Positions 1 to 6,278 of a DNA stretch of 9,620 bases are shown here, in pieces (the first letter of the stretch is position 1; every line of letters starts with the position of its first letter). This DNA comes from Candidatus Bathyarchaeota archaeon (GTDB lineage Archaea; Thermoproteota; Bathyarchaeia; TCS64), in NCBI GenBank assembly GCA_020697635.1, contig JAEHCT010000037.1, positions 1-9,620 on the forward strand, written 5' to 3'. Position numbers and translations under genes: made by a program. The notes below the pieces were generated by a model. That model searched no databases, had not been told where the DNA came from, and was given only the letters and a program-made list of their open reading frames with translations.

Positions 1-669
1 GCGTCCATTCTATACATGAGCTTGATCGTCATAGCGATCTGGTTCCGGGGGCGGGTGGAGCTCCGCACCGAGTCAAAGACAGGGTCCATCGACCTGGGTA
101 GCCTCAGGAACCTGTTACTGCCCTACGCCACGCTTCTGCCGTTCACCCTCGTCCTAGGGATCTATATGGCCATCATGCCGGGTCACATGAGCGTCGTGGG
201 GCTTTCGTCCTCCTTGATCGGGTTTTTCATAACCATGACTAACGGCGTGAGGGGGCTGATGTTCATGTGCGTGGGTCGCTTCGTGGGCTGGGGCACAAGA
301 AAGTCTATCTCAGCTGCGGCGGTCCTGCTCGCCGCATCCATGTTCTTGGCGAGAGTAGCATCGGGTCCGGTGGGGTTCGCCCTGCCTCTCTTCCTCTACG
401 GCGTCGGGTCAGGAATAATGACGCCGGTGGTCCTTGACTTCATAACCAAACGCACCTCTAAGGAAGCCCTGGGGTCAGCCATGGGGCTCCACGAGGGGGT
501 CTACGGCGTAGGAATGTTCATCGGCCCATTCGTCGGAGGCTTGATCGCCGACGTGTACGGCGCCTCAACCATGTATGCGTTGTTGGTAGGCGTATCGATT
601 CTCGTCCTCCCCCTTGGGTACCTCATGACCGTCCCCGAGAGAACCAATCAAAATACCTCAACGCTTTAA
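1..669 (+). CDS. MFS transporter, C-terminal half (5' end outside window)
   Basis: The frame is open from base 1 to a TAA at 667-669, so the gene begins upstream and the ATG at 16 is internal. About 222 residues are visible. Counting from the first codon, they hold the end of one helix (about 1-14), a charged cytoplasmic loop (15-35), then six hydrophobic segments at roughly 36-58, 68-90, 101-120, 123-144, 156-184 and 187-209. That is the central loop plus the second six-helix bundle of a major facilitator. The loop after the second of these (GRFVGWGTRKS, about 92-102) sits where the second copy of the MFS cytoplasmic motif is expected, and the glycine-rich GVGMFIGPFVGG stretch (169-180) is typical of helix 11. 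It should be a secondary transporter in the cytoplasmic membrane, but the substrate cannot be inferred. It is a different gene from the complete MFS transporter at 7282-8466. Confidence 0.85.
   Translation, partial: ASILYMSLIVIAIWFRGRVELRTESKTGSIDLGSLRNLLLPYATLLPFTLVLGIYMAIMPGHMSVVGLSSSLIGFFITMTNGVRGLMFMCVGRFVGWGTRKSISAAAVLLAASMFLARVASGPVGFALPLFLYGVGSGIMTPVVLDFITKRTSKEALGSAMGLHEGVYGVGMFIGPFVGGLIADVYGASTMYALLVGVSILVLPLGYLMTVPERTNQNTSTL
663..669 (+). promoter_or_regulatory. TATA box for the release-factor-like gene
   Basis: CTTTAAA overlaps the stop codon of the MFS gene and is centred about 27 bases upstream of the GTG at 693. This is the archaeal TATA-to-start distance, so the transcript would begin at or very near the start codon and be leaderless. 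No Shine-Dalgarno sequence lies between them, which agrees. This is inferred from spacing only. Confidence 0.5.
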
Positions 670-692
670 ACATCTCAAACGTTTTCATCCCC

Positions 693-1382
693 GTGCCTAG
701 ACGAAGACGACGACGAGGGTACCCAACTGCGGTGATGATAGGTATCCAGGGCTTGGAGGCGGCGACTTGGGAGGTCTACAGCGAATCTGTCAAGCGTGGG
801 CAGAAAATCGGCGAGGCTTCCCCATACAAGCTCTACGAGTCCATAGTTGACGCTGTGCGACCAAAGATCAAGCAGGGAGTAAAAACCATACTGGTCGCAT
901 CCACAGACGTGAAGGACTACGCCTCGTTTATGAGTCACGTAGAGAGGCACCAGGGCTGGCTCCTCAAAGGATGGGAAGTAAACAAGGCCACCTTCGAGCA
1001 TGTTCCCATGGCCGCGATGGATGAACGTCAGATCCGTGAAATCGTGAAGACTAGTAGCTTCAAGAAGAGGCTGTCTGCGGCATCCAGCGTGGACCTGAGG
1101 CACGTCATGGAGATTCTTGAGGAGCGTCTGAACGACCCGAACGGCATAGAGACCCTGCTTTTCAGCTTGGGAGAAATCGAGTCACACATATACGGTGGCG
1201 GCGAGGCCGAGTACATCCTCGTCACCGACCAATTCCATGAGAGACATAGGAGAAGGACTCATAGGCTCCTCCAGGTCGTCGCCAACAGGAGCACTCAAAC
1301 CAGTATAGTCCCAACGGATACAGCTGCCGGTGCCCGGTTGACTCAGTTCGGTGGCCTCGTCTGCCTTATCAAGACACCTTAA
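693..1382 (+). CDS. eRF1/Pelota/Vms1-like release-factor family protein
   Basis: The protein has 229 residues. The first part (about 14-105) looks like eRF1/Pelota domain 2: a strand, a loop with KRGQ at 34-37, a helix at about 45-60, then a hydrophobic strand TILVAST (65-71) and DYASF, matching the 'IVIAGPG..K..F' region of those families. The second part (about 115-229) resembles domain 3: SAASSVDLRHVMEILEE (128-144), AEYILVTD (172-179, cf. 'AVETLLISD') and a C-terminal AAGARLTQFGGLVCLIK (211-227, cf. 'G.QL..LGGIAAILR'). The N-terminal codon-recognition domain of eRF1 and the Sm-like domain of Pelota are absent. This two-domain layout recalls the stand-alone release-factor-like proteins related to Vms1, some of which release peptidyl-tRNA from stalled ribosomes; activity here is inference. 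The GTG at 693 fits a leaderless start; GTG 732 or ATG 735 would remove the arginine-rich tail (R3-R8). Confidence 0.62.
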   Translation: MPRRRRRRGYPTAVMIGIQGLEAATWEVYSESVKRGQKIGEASPYKLYESIVDAVRPKIKQGVKTILVASTDVKDYASFMSHVERHQGWLLKGWEVNKATFEHVPMAAMDERQIREIVKTSSFKKRLSAASSVDLRHVMEILEERLNDPNGIETLLFSLGEIESHIYGGGEAEYILVTDQFHERHRRRTHRLLQVVANRSTQTSIVPTDTAAGARLTQFGGLVCLIKTP

Positions 1383-1385
1383 CCG

Positions 1386-1390
1386 TTTTT
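1386..1390 (+). terminator. Oligo-T terminator after the release-factor-like gene
   Basis: A TTTTT run begins three bases after the TAA at 1380-1382. Archaeal termination commonly uses a bare T run in the non-template strand, so this could end the transcript, though five Ts is a weak signal. Confidence 0.35.
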
Positions 1391-1440
1391 ACATGAGACT
1401 AACTTACTCCAAAGATTACCCTTGAAGACGTTTCTGAAGG

Positions 1441-1597
1441 CCCTGTACGCTATATGACGTTGATCGCTGTATAGATTACAGGGATACCGTTGATGAAATG
1501 ACTGTAAAGTGTAGCATAATCACGTAGATTATACACTTAATGGAGGAATCCATCGTTTTTCATGGAGAAACTGACAACGGTTTATCATCAACGCGTA
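1441..1597. ncRNA. Possible structured RNA in the 1383-1768 gap
   Basis: The gap between the release-factor-like gene and the VWA gene (386 bases, AT-rich) holds no convincing ORF or tRNA but has nested inverted repeats. Hairpin A pairs CCCTGTA (1441-1447) with TACAGGG (1477-1483) and, after a 2x2 internal loop, CTATA (1450-1454) with TATAG (1470-1474). Hairpin B pairs AAGTGTA (1507-1513) with TACACTT (1532-1538) and TAATC (1517-1521) with GATTA (1527-1531), with a 3-base bulge and loop ACGTA. A longer-range helix pairs CGTTGATGA (1488-1496) with TCATCAACG (1585-1593) and extends by three pairs (1485-1487 with 1595-1597) past one bulged base. It would enclose hairpin B and a short TCCAT/ATGGA stem (1549-1553/1562-1566). 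T runs at 1556-1560 and 1653-1657 suggest the + strand; no clear promoter is visible. It could also be a DNA-level element. Confidence 0.3.
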
Positions 1598-1652
1598 AGA
1601 TTATCAGTTGGATTATCCGTGCAACATGAGAGCGACCCGTATTATACTTTAA

Positions 1653-1657
1653 TTTTT
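1653..1657 (+). terminator. T run downstream of the inverted-repeat region
   Basis: A TTTTT run lies in a very AT-rich stretch following the paired elements of 1441-1597. If a + strand RNA is made there, this is a plausible end. The stretch at 1658-1710 after it has only AT-rich TATA-like sequence (about 1666-1678), with no assigned gene. Confidence 0.2.
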
Positions 1658-1711
1658 GAATAGTTATTTATTTATAATGAGATGAACACCGGCGAGACTA
1701 CGGCGAGGCAG

Positions 1712-1738
1712 AAAAATAAAACTCTCGTAAAAAGAAAA
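1712..1738 (-). terminator. Terminator of the MoxR-VWA operon
   Basis: On the minus strand, 31-57 bases past the VWA stop codon, there are two T-rich clusters (TTTTCTTTTT, then TTTTATTTTT) separated by ACGAGAG. Repeated oligo-T tracts without a strong hairpin are the usual form of archaeal terminators. Confidence 0.5.
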
Positions 1739-1768
1739 TAACTAAAGTCTTACTCAATTAGATGTGAA

Positions 1769-3145
1769 CTACCGCTCTTCTATGAAGCTTTGAGCCTCTT
1801 CGAGGAACGAACTCGGTTTATAGGTGTCCACCTGACGGATACCTAGCTTCTTCATCTTATTGAGGGACTCATGGGTGTACGGCCTGAAAATCGACTTGTG
1901 GGCCAGGGGCGAGACGCAGGCGCAGACCCGGACACCCAAGTCGACCATGCGCTCAATTATGTGGTAGTTCTGCTCATTCTCCTCAGTCAACTCACCGGGC
2001 TGAGTGAGCACGAAGTCGCTGAATATGAAGACAAGTCTGTCGCTGCGGTCGCTTATGTCCGTGATCTGCTCGTAGGCCCACTGGAGGCTCTTACCGGGCA
2101 CCGTGCCGCCCCACGTCATCTTGGACAAGCCTCCGCTGAACCGTTTCTCCATCTCCGTGGTGGTCATGGTGACCATGCTTATGAGGTCCTCCAAGGCCGG
2201 CATGATGTTGATCTCCTCGTAGAGGTCCTTGACTATGTGGCTGTTGGACTCGTAGAGGCAGAGCCCGTACTTCTCCCGGCGCAGCCCCCACATCAGGGGC
2301 ACCATGCTGAGGACGCTGTAGCATATGCTGTTGATGCCCTCTAGGTCGTAGAACATGGTGTTGCTGATGTCGAGGATGTAGATGATGGTCCGCTTCTGCC
2401 TGTCCCTCTGTCGCATCATGAAGTCGTCGTACCTGATCTCACCTATTCTACGCCCCAGATCTAGGATGTTGTCGAGGCTCCGCTCCTCGTCGATGAGGTC
2501 CGGGTCCTCCCCCTGCTGGAACGGGGTGAGGCTGCGCTGCTTAGCCCAGTCCTCCTTCCTCTCGAACTCGCGGCCCAGCTTCAGCAGCCTCTCCTTCAGG
2601 AGATCCGCCAGTATCTTTCGGGTCTCCTCGCTCTTGCTGTTCTTCATCGCCTTTATCACGGTCTTGACGATCTCGTCCTCGCCTGGGCCTACACCTATGT
2701 CAGGCTTGTTCTGGAAGCTCTCGAACTGGTCGACGGCACTGTTGGGGTCGGCGGCGAAATCATTCTCCTGCCCGATGCCGTGCGGCGTCACGTAGACCTC
2801 CGCCTGTACGTTCTTGGCCAGGAGGCTCAGGAAGTCCTCGCCGGTGAAGTCGTACTCGGGCTCCTGCTCCTCGTGCTCCAGGTTGACGAGTATCTCGGCT
2901 GCTATCTTCTCAGCGACTCGCTGACACTCCACGTGAGACGTCACGACAGCCGCGTTCAGGAGATCGTTGAAGCTGAGGTAGCCCTGCCTCAGGTACGGCG
3001 GCAGCATGAGCCTGCCCATGTTTATGCCCTGCCGTGGGCTTGGCTTCATCTCGCAATCGCGGCTTACACGCATCCGGGTGATGAACTCGGGGATGAAGTA
3101 GTGTGCGTACCTGAAGGGATACCTCATGTACGCGTTGTCCGACAC
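1769..3145 (-). CDS. VWA-domain protein partnered with a MoxR ATPase
   Basis: The protein has 458 residues. Residues about 36-90 (SPRQGINMGRLM, then a helical stretch) resemble the region upstream of VWA domains in CoxE/ChlD-like MoxR partners. An acidic, charged and probably partly disordered linker follows (about 88-250). The VWA domain is at about 252-455. Its metal-ion (MIDAS) site is readable as D259-x-S261-x-T263 in YILDISNT, T348 in WGGTVPG and D377 in FIFSDF; the classic first motif is DxSxS, so T263 is a mild variant. There is no signal peptide or membrane helix, so it should be cytoplasmic. Such proteins commonly bind clients for a MoxR AAA+ motor in maturing or remodelling protein complexes; the client here is unknown. 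The GTG start follows the ATPase stop codon with zero spacing, and GAGAGGAG inside the end of the ATPase gene serves as ribosome binding site, implying coupled translation. Confidence 0.85.
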   Translation of the reverse strand: MSDNAYMRYPFRYAHYFIPEFITRMRVSRDCEMKPSPRQGINMGRLMLPPYLRQGYLSFNDLLNAAVVTSHVECQRVAEKIAAEILVNLEHEEQEPEYDFTGEDFLSLLAKNVQAEVYVTPHGIGQENDFAADPNSAVDQFESFQNKPDIGVGPGEDEIVKTVIKAMKNSKSEETRKILADLLKERLLKLGREFERKEDWAKQRSLTPFQQGEDPDLIDEERSLDNILDLGRRIGEIRYDDFMMRQRDRQKRTIIYILDISNTMFYDLEGINSICYSVLSMVPLMWGLRREKYGLCLYESNSHIVKDLYEEINIMPALEDLISMVTMTTTEMEKRFSGGLSKMTWGGTVPGKSLQWAYEQITDISDRSDRLVFIFSDFVLTQPGELTEENEQNYHIIERMVDLGVRVCACVSPLAHKSIFRPYTHESLNKMKKLGIRQVDTYKPSSFLEEAQSFIEER

Positions 3146-4045
3146 CTACGCGAGTCTCCTCTCAATTAACTCCTCTATGACCATAGAGACCGTCTTGTCT
3201 TCGTCCCTGACACGCATCTCCTTGCTGAGCACGGCTGGAGCGAAGAACCTGATGGCGGCGTCCTCGTCGTCGAACCTGCTGAGGTAACGGTTCACCAGCC
3301 TCGTCAGGAAGATGCCTGAGCGGGGCGACGCCGGGACCTCCAGGGACGAGGTGTGCCTCGTCTCGTCGACGATGTCGTATATCTTCTCCAGCGCGCTCGT
3401 GGGGAGGCTGAACGCGGGTGTGTTCTCGACGATGATCTCGATCTCGGTCTCCCTGGTCGGGTAATCGAGCCTGATCCAGCAGCCCATGCGGTCCACGAGG
3501 ACCTTGCTCAGCCTGTACGTGCCGGCGGTCTCGATGGGGTTCTGGGTGGCAACGAAAGCGAAGTTGTCGTGGGCCTTCACCATGCCGAGGGGGAACAGGT
3601 GGTAGTGCCGCTCCTCGAGGGGGCTGATGAGGCTGTTCTGGCAGAACTCAGTGGCCCTGTTGAGTTCTTGGGCGACGAAGAGGCCGCCCTCCACCATGGA
3701 CCTGATGAGGGGCCCCGGCTCGAAGCTGCTGATGTTGCGGCCGTTCCTGACTACGAGCGCCGGGTCGAAGGAGCCGATGAGCCTGCTAGGAGTAACGTTC
3801 TCGTCGAAGAAGACCTCGTGGAAGCTGCGCTCCGTGTCCTCCGCCACCTTGCGTGCTATGAGGCTCTTACCGACACCGGGAGGCCCGACGAGGCAAGGCG
3901 TTATCCCTGTGTCCAAGCTGTCATGTAACAGATCATAGGCTTTCTGGTACTGCCCCTTGAGCACCACCTTGTGCTCGATCTTGATGTTCTCGACGATGCT
4001 CTTCTCAAGCATCTTACGAAAGCCCCGTTCCCGTTCAGCCATCAT
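3146..4045 (-). CDS. MoxR-family AAA+ ATPase with altered Walker B
   Basis: The protein has 299 residues, near the usual length for MoxR ATPases. Visible motifs: Walker A GPPGVGKS (54-61); Walker B region GGLFVAQELNRA (120-131); sensor 1 ATQNP (166-170, N169); VLVDRM (182-187), where MoxR proteins carry the DR arginine-finger region; and SPRSG (240-244), matching the sensor 2 region. The Walker B aspartate of the usual 'LLADEINRA' is a glutamine (Q126, codon CAA on the minus strand), while catalytic E127 is kept. The role is ATP-driven remodelling together with the VWA protein encoded immediately downstream; the substrate is unknown. The start is the first of two adjacent ATG codons (4045 and 4042), with no strong Shine-Dalgarno sequence, and a TATA-like element lies about 30 bases upstream. 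It is divergent from the oxidoreductase operon across a 218-base promoter region. Confidence 0.88.
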   Translation of the reverse strand: MMAERERGFRKMLEKSIVENIKIEHKVVLKGQYQKAYDLLHDSLDTGITPCLVGPPGVGKSLIARKVAEDTERSFHEVFFDENVTPSRLIGSFDPALVVRNGRNISSFEPGPLIRSMVEGGLFVAQELNRATEFCQNSLISPLEERHYHLFPLGMVKAHDNFAFVATQNPIETAGTYRLSKVLVDRMGCWIRLDYPTRETEIEIIVENTPAFSLPTSALEKIYDIVDETRHTSSLEVPASPRSGIFLTRLVNRYLSRFDDEDAAIRFFAPAVLSKEMRVRDEDKTVSMVIEELIERRLA

Positions 4046-4073
4046 GACTAGTCCAACACTTTAGTATATCGTC

Positions 4074-4085
4074 TAATAAAAAGGT
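4074..4085 (-). promoter_or_regulatory. TATA-like promoter for the MoxR-VWA operon
   Basis: Read on the minus strand, CCTTTTTATTAG is centred about 34 bases before the ATG at 4045. It would place the transcript start around 4053 and give a very short leader. A second AT-rich stretch (GATATACTAAA, about 4058-4068) lies closer and would put the start inside the gene, so it is less likely. Confidence 0.4.
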
Positions 4086-4155
4086 TAAACAACTAACCTA
4101 AATGTATCGCAATTTTGAGCAATAAAACCATGTAATTAGAGTATTTATGGTTACA

Positions 4156-4223
4156 TGTGAAATTCTTAGAACCCTTTAAATGCCAGTGTTTATCGTTTGA
4201 TGTGAAATCGTTATTCTTTTAAA
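4156..4223 (+). promoter_or_regulatory. Tandem promoters of the oxidoreductase operon
   Basis: Two TATA-like boxes point right: CTTTAAA at 4174-4180 and CTTTTAAA at 4216-4223. The second is about 26 bases before a predicted start near 4246 and would give an 18-base leader carrying the ribosome binding site; the first would start near 4203. Each is preceded by the same octamer TGTGAAAT (4156-4163 and 4201-4208), 18 and 15 bases upstream of its TATA box. The repeated unit suggests either a duplicated promoter or two binding sites for a regulator. Just upstream, AACCAT (4126-4131) and ATGGTT (4147-4152), and CATGTAA (4129-4135) and TTACATG (4151-4157), form overlapping inverted repeats. Confidence 0.45.
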
Positions 4224-4252
4224 CCGATGTGGTGTAGAGTAACGATTCACTA

Positions 4253-4257
4253 GAGGT
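4253..4257 (+). promoter_or_regulatory. Ribosome binding site deciding the TTG start at 4264
   Basis: GAGGT lies six bases before the TTG at 4264. The protein that follows begins IEIRLHGRGGQGAVT, which is the normal N-terminus of the gamma subunit of this family, so the rare TTG start is well supported. Confidence 0.7.
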
Positions 4258-4263
4258 AATACA

Positions 4264-5088
4264 TTGATCGAAATAAGGTTACACGGCAGGGGCGGCCAAG
4301 GAGCGGTAACCGCTTCGAGGATAATCGCCACTGCGGCCTACGAGGAAGGCAAGTACTCCCAGGCCATCCCCATGTACGGCACAGAGAGACGTGGGGCGCC
4401 GCTTACTGCCTTCGTAAGGATCGATGACGTTCGCGTCCGGGAGAGGGAGCTAGTCCACAACCCCGAGATCAGCATAGTCCTCGACCCGCTCATCGCTAAG
4501 CAGCAGGCGGTCGTCAACCAACTCAAGCCAGGCGGCTTGGTTATACTGAACACAGCGTACCCACCTGAGGCTGTTAAAATCGGCGGAGACTTCAATGTCG
4601 CCACGGTTGACGCTACAACCATAGCCCTTGAGACCCTCGGCAGACCAATCACCAACACCGCCATTCTTGGTGCATTCGCCAAAGTCACGGGCTTACTGAA
4701 GGTTGAGTCCATCGAGAAGGCAATCAAGAAATTCTTCCCCGGCCGGCTCGGCGACATGAACATCGCCGCGGTCAAGAGGAGCTACGATGAGGTAAAGGGC
4801 CCCATCCAAGCTGTGGTCAAGGAGGCTCCTGAGCAGAAGGTCGATATACACGTCGGCGGATACGGAGTTCTGAAAGACGTGTCCAGCTGGCGTGTGTTCA
4901 CACCTGAGATCGATGTCGATAAGTGCATCGGCTGCAAGACATGTTGGATCTTCTGCCCCGAGACCGCCATACAGTGGGACGAGGAGAAGAACAAGCCTTG
5001 GATAAGGTTCGAGGCATGCAAAGGCTGCGGTCTCTGCGCCAACGAGTGCCCAGTAAACGCCATCAAGATGGTGAGAGTGGAGGTATAA
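4264..5088 (+). CDS. porGD: 2-oxoacid:ferredoxin oxidoreductase, fused gamma-delta subunit
   Basis: The protein has 274 residues, the sum of a normal gamma (about 180) and delta (about 85) subunit. Residues 1-180 are the gamma domain, opening with RLHGRGGQGAVTAS (5-18) and containing MYGTERRGAP (37-46), both hallmarks of the family. Residues about 195-274 are the delta ferredoxin domain with two [4Fe-4S] motifs: C221, C224, C227 followed by C231-P, and C252, C255, C258 followed by C262-P. The delta part carries electrons from the thiamine diphosphate site in alpha-beta to external ferredoxin. The join at about 181-200 is a plain hydrophilic linker, and no stop codon or internal restart is evident, so this looks like a true fusion. 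It starts at a TTG with a good Shine-Dalgarno sequence and is first in a three-gene operon with alpha and beta. Confidence 0.92.
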   Translation: MIEIRLHGRGGQGAVTASRIIATAAYEEGKYSQAIPMYGTERRGAPLTAFVRIDDVRVRERELVHNPEISIVLDPLIAKQQAVVNQLKPGGLVILNTAYPPEAVKIGGDFNVATVDATTIALETLGRPITNTAILGAFAKVTGLLKVESIEKAIKKFFPGRLGDMNIAAVKRSYDEVKGPIQAVVKEAPEQKVDIHVGGYGVLKDVSSWRVFTPEIDVDKCIGCKTCWIFCPETAIQWDEEKNKPWIRFEACKGCGLCANECPVNAIKMVRVEV

Positions 5089-5091
5089 AAA

Positions 5092-6252
5092 ATGTCATAT
5101 GAAGTAATGGTAGGAAACAAGGCCGCCGCCACCGCGGTAAAGCTAGCCAAGGTGCAGGTAGCCAGCGCTTTCCCGATCACGCCCCAGACGACCATCACCC
5201 AATACCTCAGCGAGATGTACGCCGCCGGCGAGTGGGACTTCGACTTCGTCAACGTTGAGGGAGAGCTCACAAGCCAAGTGGTCGTGCAAGCCGCCAGCAG
5301 GACAGGCGCAAGAACCTTCACCTGTACAAGTGGCCCAGGGCTCCTATACATGCACCACCCCATGCAGACAACCGGAAGCAGCAGGCTCCCGGTAGTCATG
5401 GCCGTGGTTCACAGGGGCTACAAGGGGATGCAGCCCGACCACAGCGACCTCATGAGCCAGCAGTGGACAGGCTGGGGTCACCAGTACGTGGAGCACGCCC
5501 AGGAGATCTTGGACAGCGTGTTAATGGCCTACAAGGTCGCCGAGGACCCGAGGATCAGGATACCCATCGCGGTCGGCTACGACGGCTACGTGCTGAGCTA
5601 TACGGCTGAGCCCGTCGAGATACCCGCACAGGAGGAGGTCGACAAGTGGCTGCCACCGAATAAGGCGATGCCTAGCGTTCTCCCAGATGAGGTCGATCCA
5701 TCTACTTTCGCGAGAGGGTGGGGTGGCGGAGATCCCCAGATGCCATGGAAGGTCCACCACGAAGCCATCCTGAAGATAGAGGAGGTCCTCAAAGAGACCA
5801 TGGACAGCTTCGAGAAGACCTTCGGCCGACGCTACGGTAACGGCATGATCGAGGAATACATGATGGAAGACGCCGAAGTCGCCATCTTAGCCATGGGTAC
5901 CATTGCCGGAACATGCAAGGCCGCGGTCGACAGGATGCGGAAGGAAGGCAAGAAAGTAGGCCTCATAAAGTTGAGGAGCTACATACCCTTCCCTGTGAAG
6001 GACTTCAGGGAGTGGGCCAAGAAGCTTGACGGTATCGCCGTGGTCGACAGAAGTATCTGCCCAGGTAAAGGTGGTCCAGTCTTCGCTAAGCTAAGGGACT
6101 CATTATTCGATCAGGAGGAGAAACCCAAGACGCTGCAGTTCCATGCTGGACTAGGCGGCAAAGAGGTACGTGTCCACGACTTCGAGATGATCGGAGATAA
6201 AATCCTCAAGGCTGCCAAGGGAGGCAAAGTAGAGCAGGTGACATGGGTTTAA
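5092..6252 (+). CDS. porA: 2-oxoacid:ferredoxin oxidoreductase, alpha subunit
   Basis: The protein has 386 residues, normal for a separate archaeal alpha subunit. It contains the pyrimidine-binding domain (about 1-230), with FPITP (27-31), VNVEGELTSQ (53-62) and the TSGPGLLYM loop (79-87), then PDHSD (115-119) and TGWGHQ (126-131). A transketolase C-terminal-like domain II follows (about 255-380; ILAMGTIAGT at 265-274). With beta it binds thiamine diphosphate and decarboxylates a 2-oxoacid, giving acyl-CoA and reduced ferredoxin. Several positions differ from the pyruvate enzymes as I remember them: VEGEL where VE(S/G)EH is usual, and HRGYKG (107-112) where NRA(L) is usual, though the arginine is kept. 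A 2-oxoacid other than pyruvate is therefore possible. The ATG at 5092 is three bases after the gamma-delta stop, with GGAGG (5079-5083) inside the preceding gene, so translation is likely coupled. Confidence 0.9.
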   Translation: MSYEVMVGNKAAATAVKLAKVQVASAFPITPQTTITQYLSEMYAAGEWDFDFVNVEGELTSQVVVQAASRTGARTFTCTSGPGLLYMHHPMQTTGSSRLPVVMAVVHRGYKGMQPDHSDLMSQQWTGWGHQYVEHAQEILDSVLMAYKVAEDPRIRIPIAVGYDGYVLSYTAEPVEIPAQEEVDKWLPPNKAMPSVLPDEVDPSTFARGWGGGDPQMPWKVHHEAILKIEEVLKETMDSFEKTFGRRYGNGMIEEYMMEDAEVAILAMGTIAGTCKAAVDRMRKEGKKVGLIKLRSYIPFPVKDFREWAKKLDGIAVVDRSICPGKGGPVFAKLRDSLFDQEEKPKTLQFHAGLGGKEVRVHDFEMIGDKILKAAKGGKVEQVTWV

Positions 6253-6262
6253 GAGGTACAAT

Positions 6263-6267
6263 GGAGG
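6263..6267 (+). promoter_or_regulatory. Ribosome binding site for the beta subunit
   Basis: GGAGG lies 11 bases before the ATG at 6279. Another ATG at 6272 is at an apparently better distance but is in a different frame and closes after four codons, so it cannot be the beta start. The resulting spacing is longer than for the other genes of the operon. Confidence 0.5.
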
Positions 6268-6278
6268 AGAAATGAAGA

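Noticed and set aside
675..1103. 142-residue minus-strand ORF opposite the release-factor-like gene
   Set aside because: Low-complexity serine run and no recognisable family; the plus strand encodes a coherent eRF1-like protein.
1599..1617. GATTATC direct repeat (1599-1605 and 1611-1617)
   Set aside because: Only seven bases, two copies, in AT-rich DNA; no evidence of a CRISPR or iteron array.
1540..1629. 29-codon ORF in the intergenic gap (begins MEESIVFHGE)
   Set aside because: It has no ribosome binding site and no TATA box at the right distance, and it lies across the inverted repeats; chance is more likely.
1383..1768. C/D box small RNA or tRNA in the gap
   Set aside because: TTGATGA-like C boxes are present but no properly placed CUGA D box pairs with them, and no cloverleaf is visible.
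1871..2344. Plus-strand ORF opposite the VWA gene
   Set aside because: Translation rich in His, Leu and Val without domain features, while the minus strand carries the MIDAS motif and the operon partner.
3353..3928. 191-residue plus-strand ORF opposite the MoxR gene
   Set aside because: It is a shadow produced by GC-rich codons of the ATPase; no motifs and no promoter.
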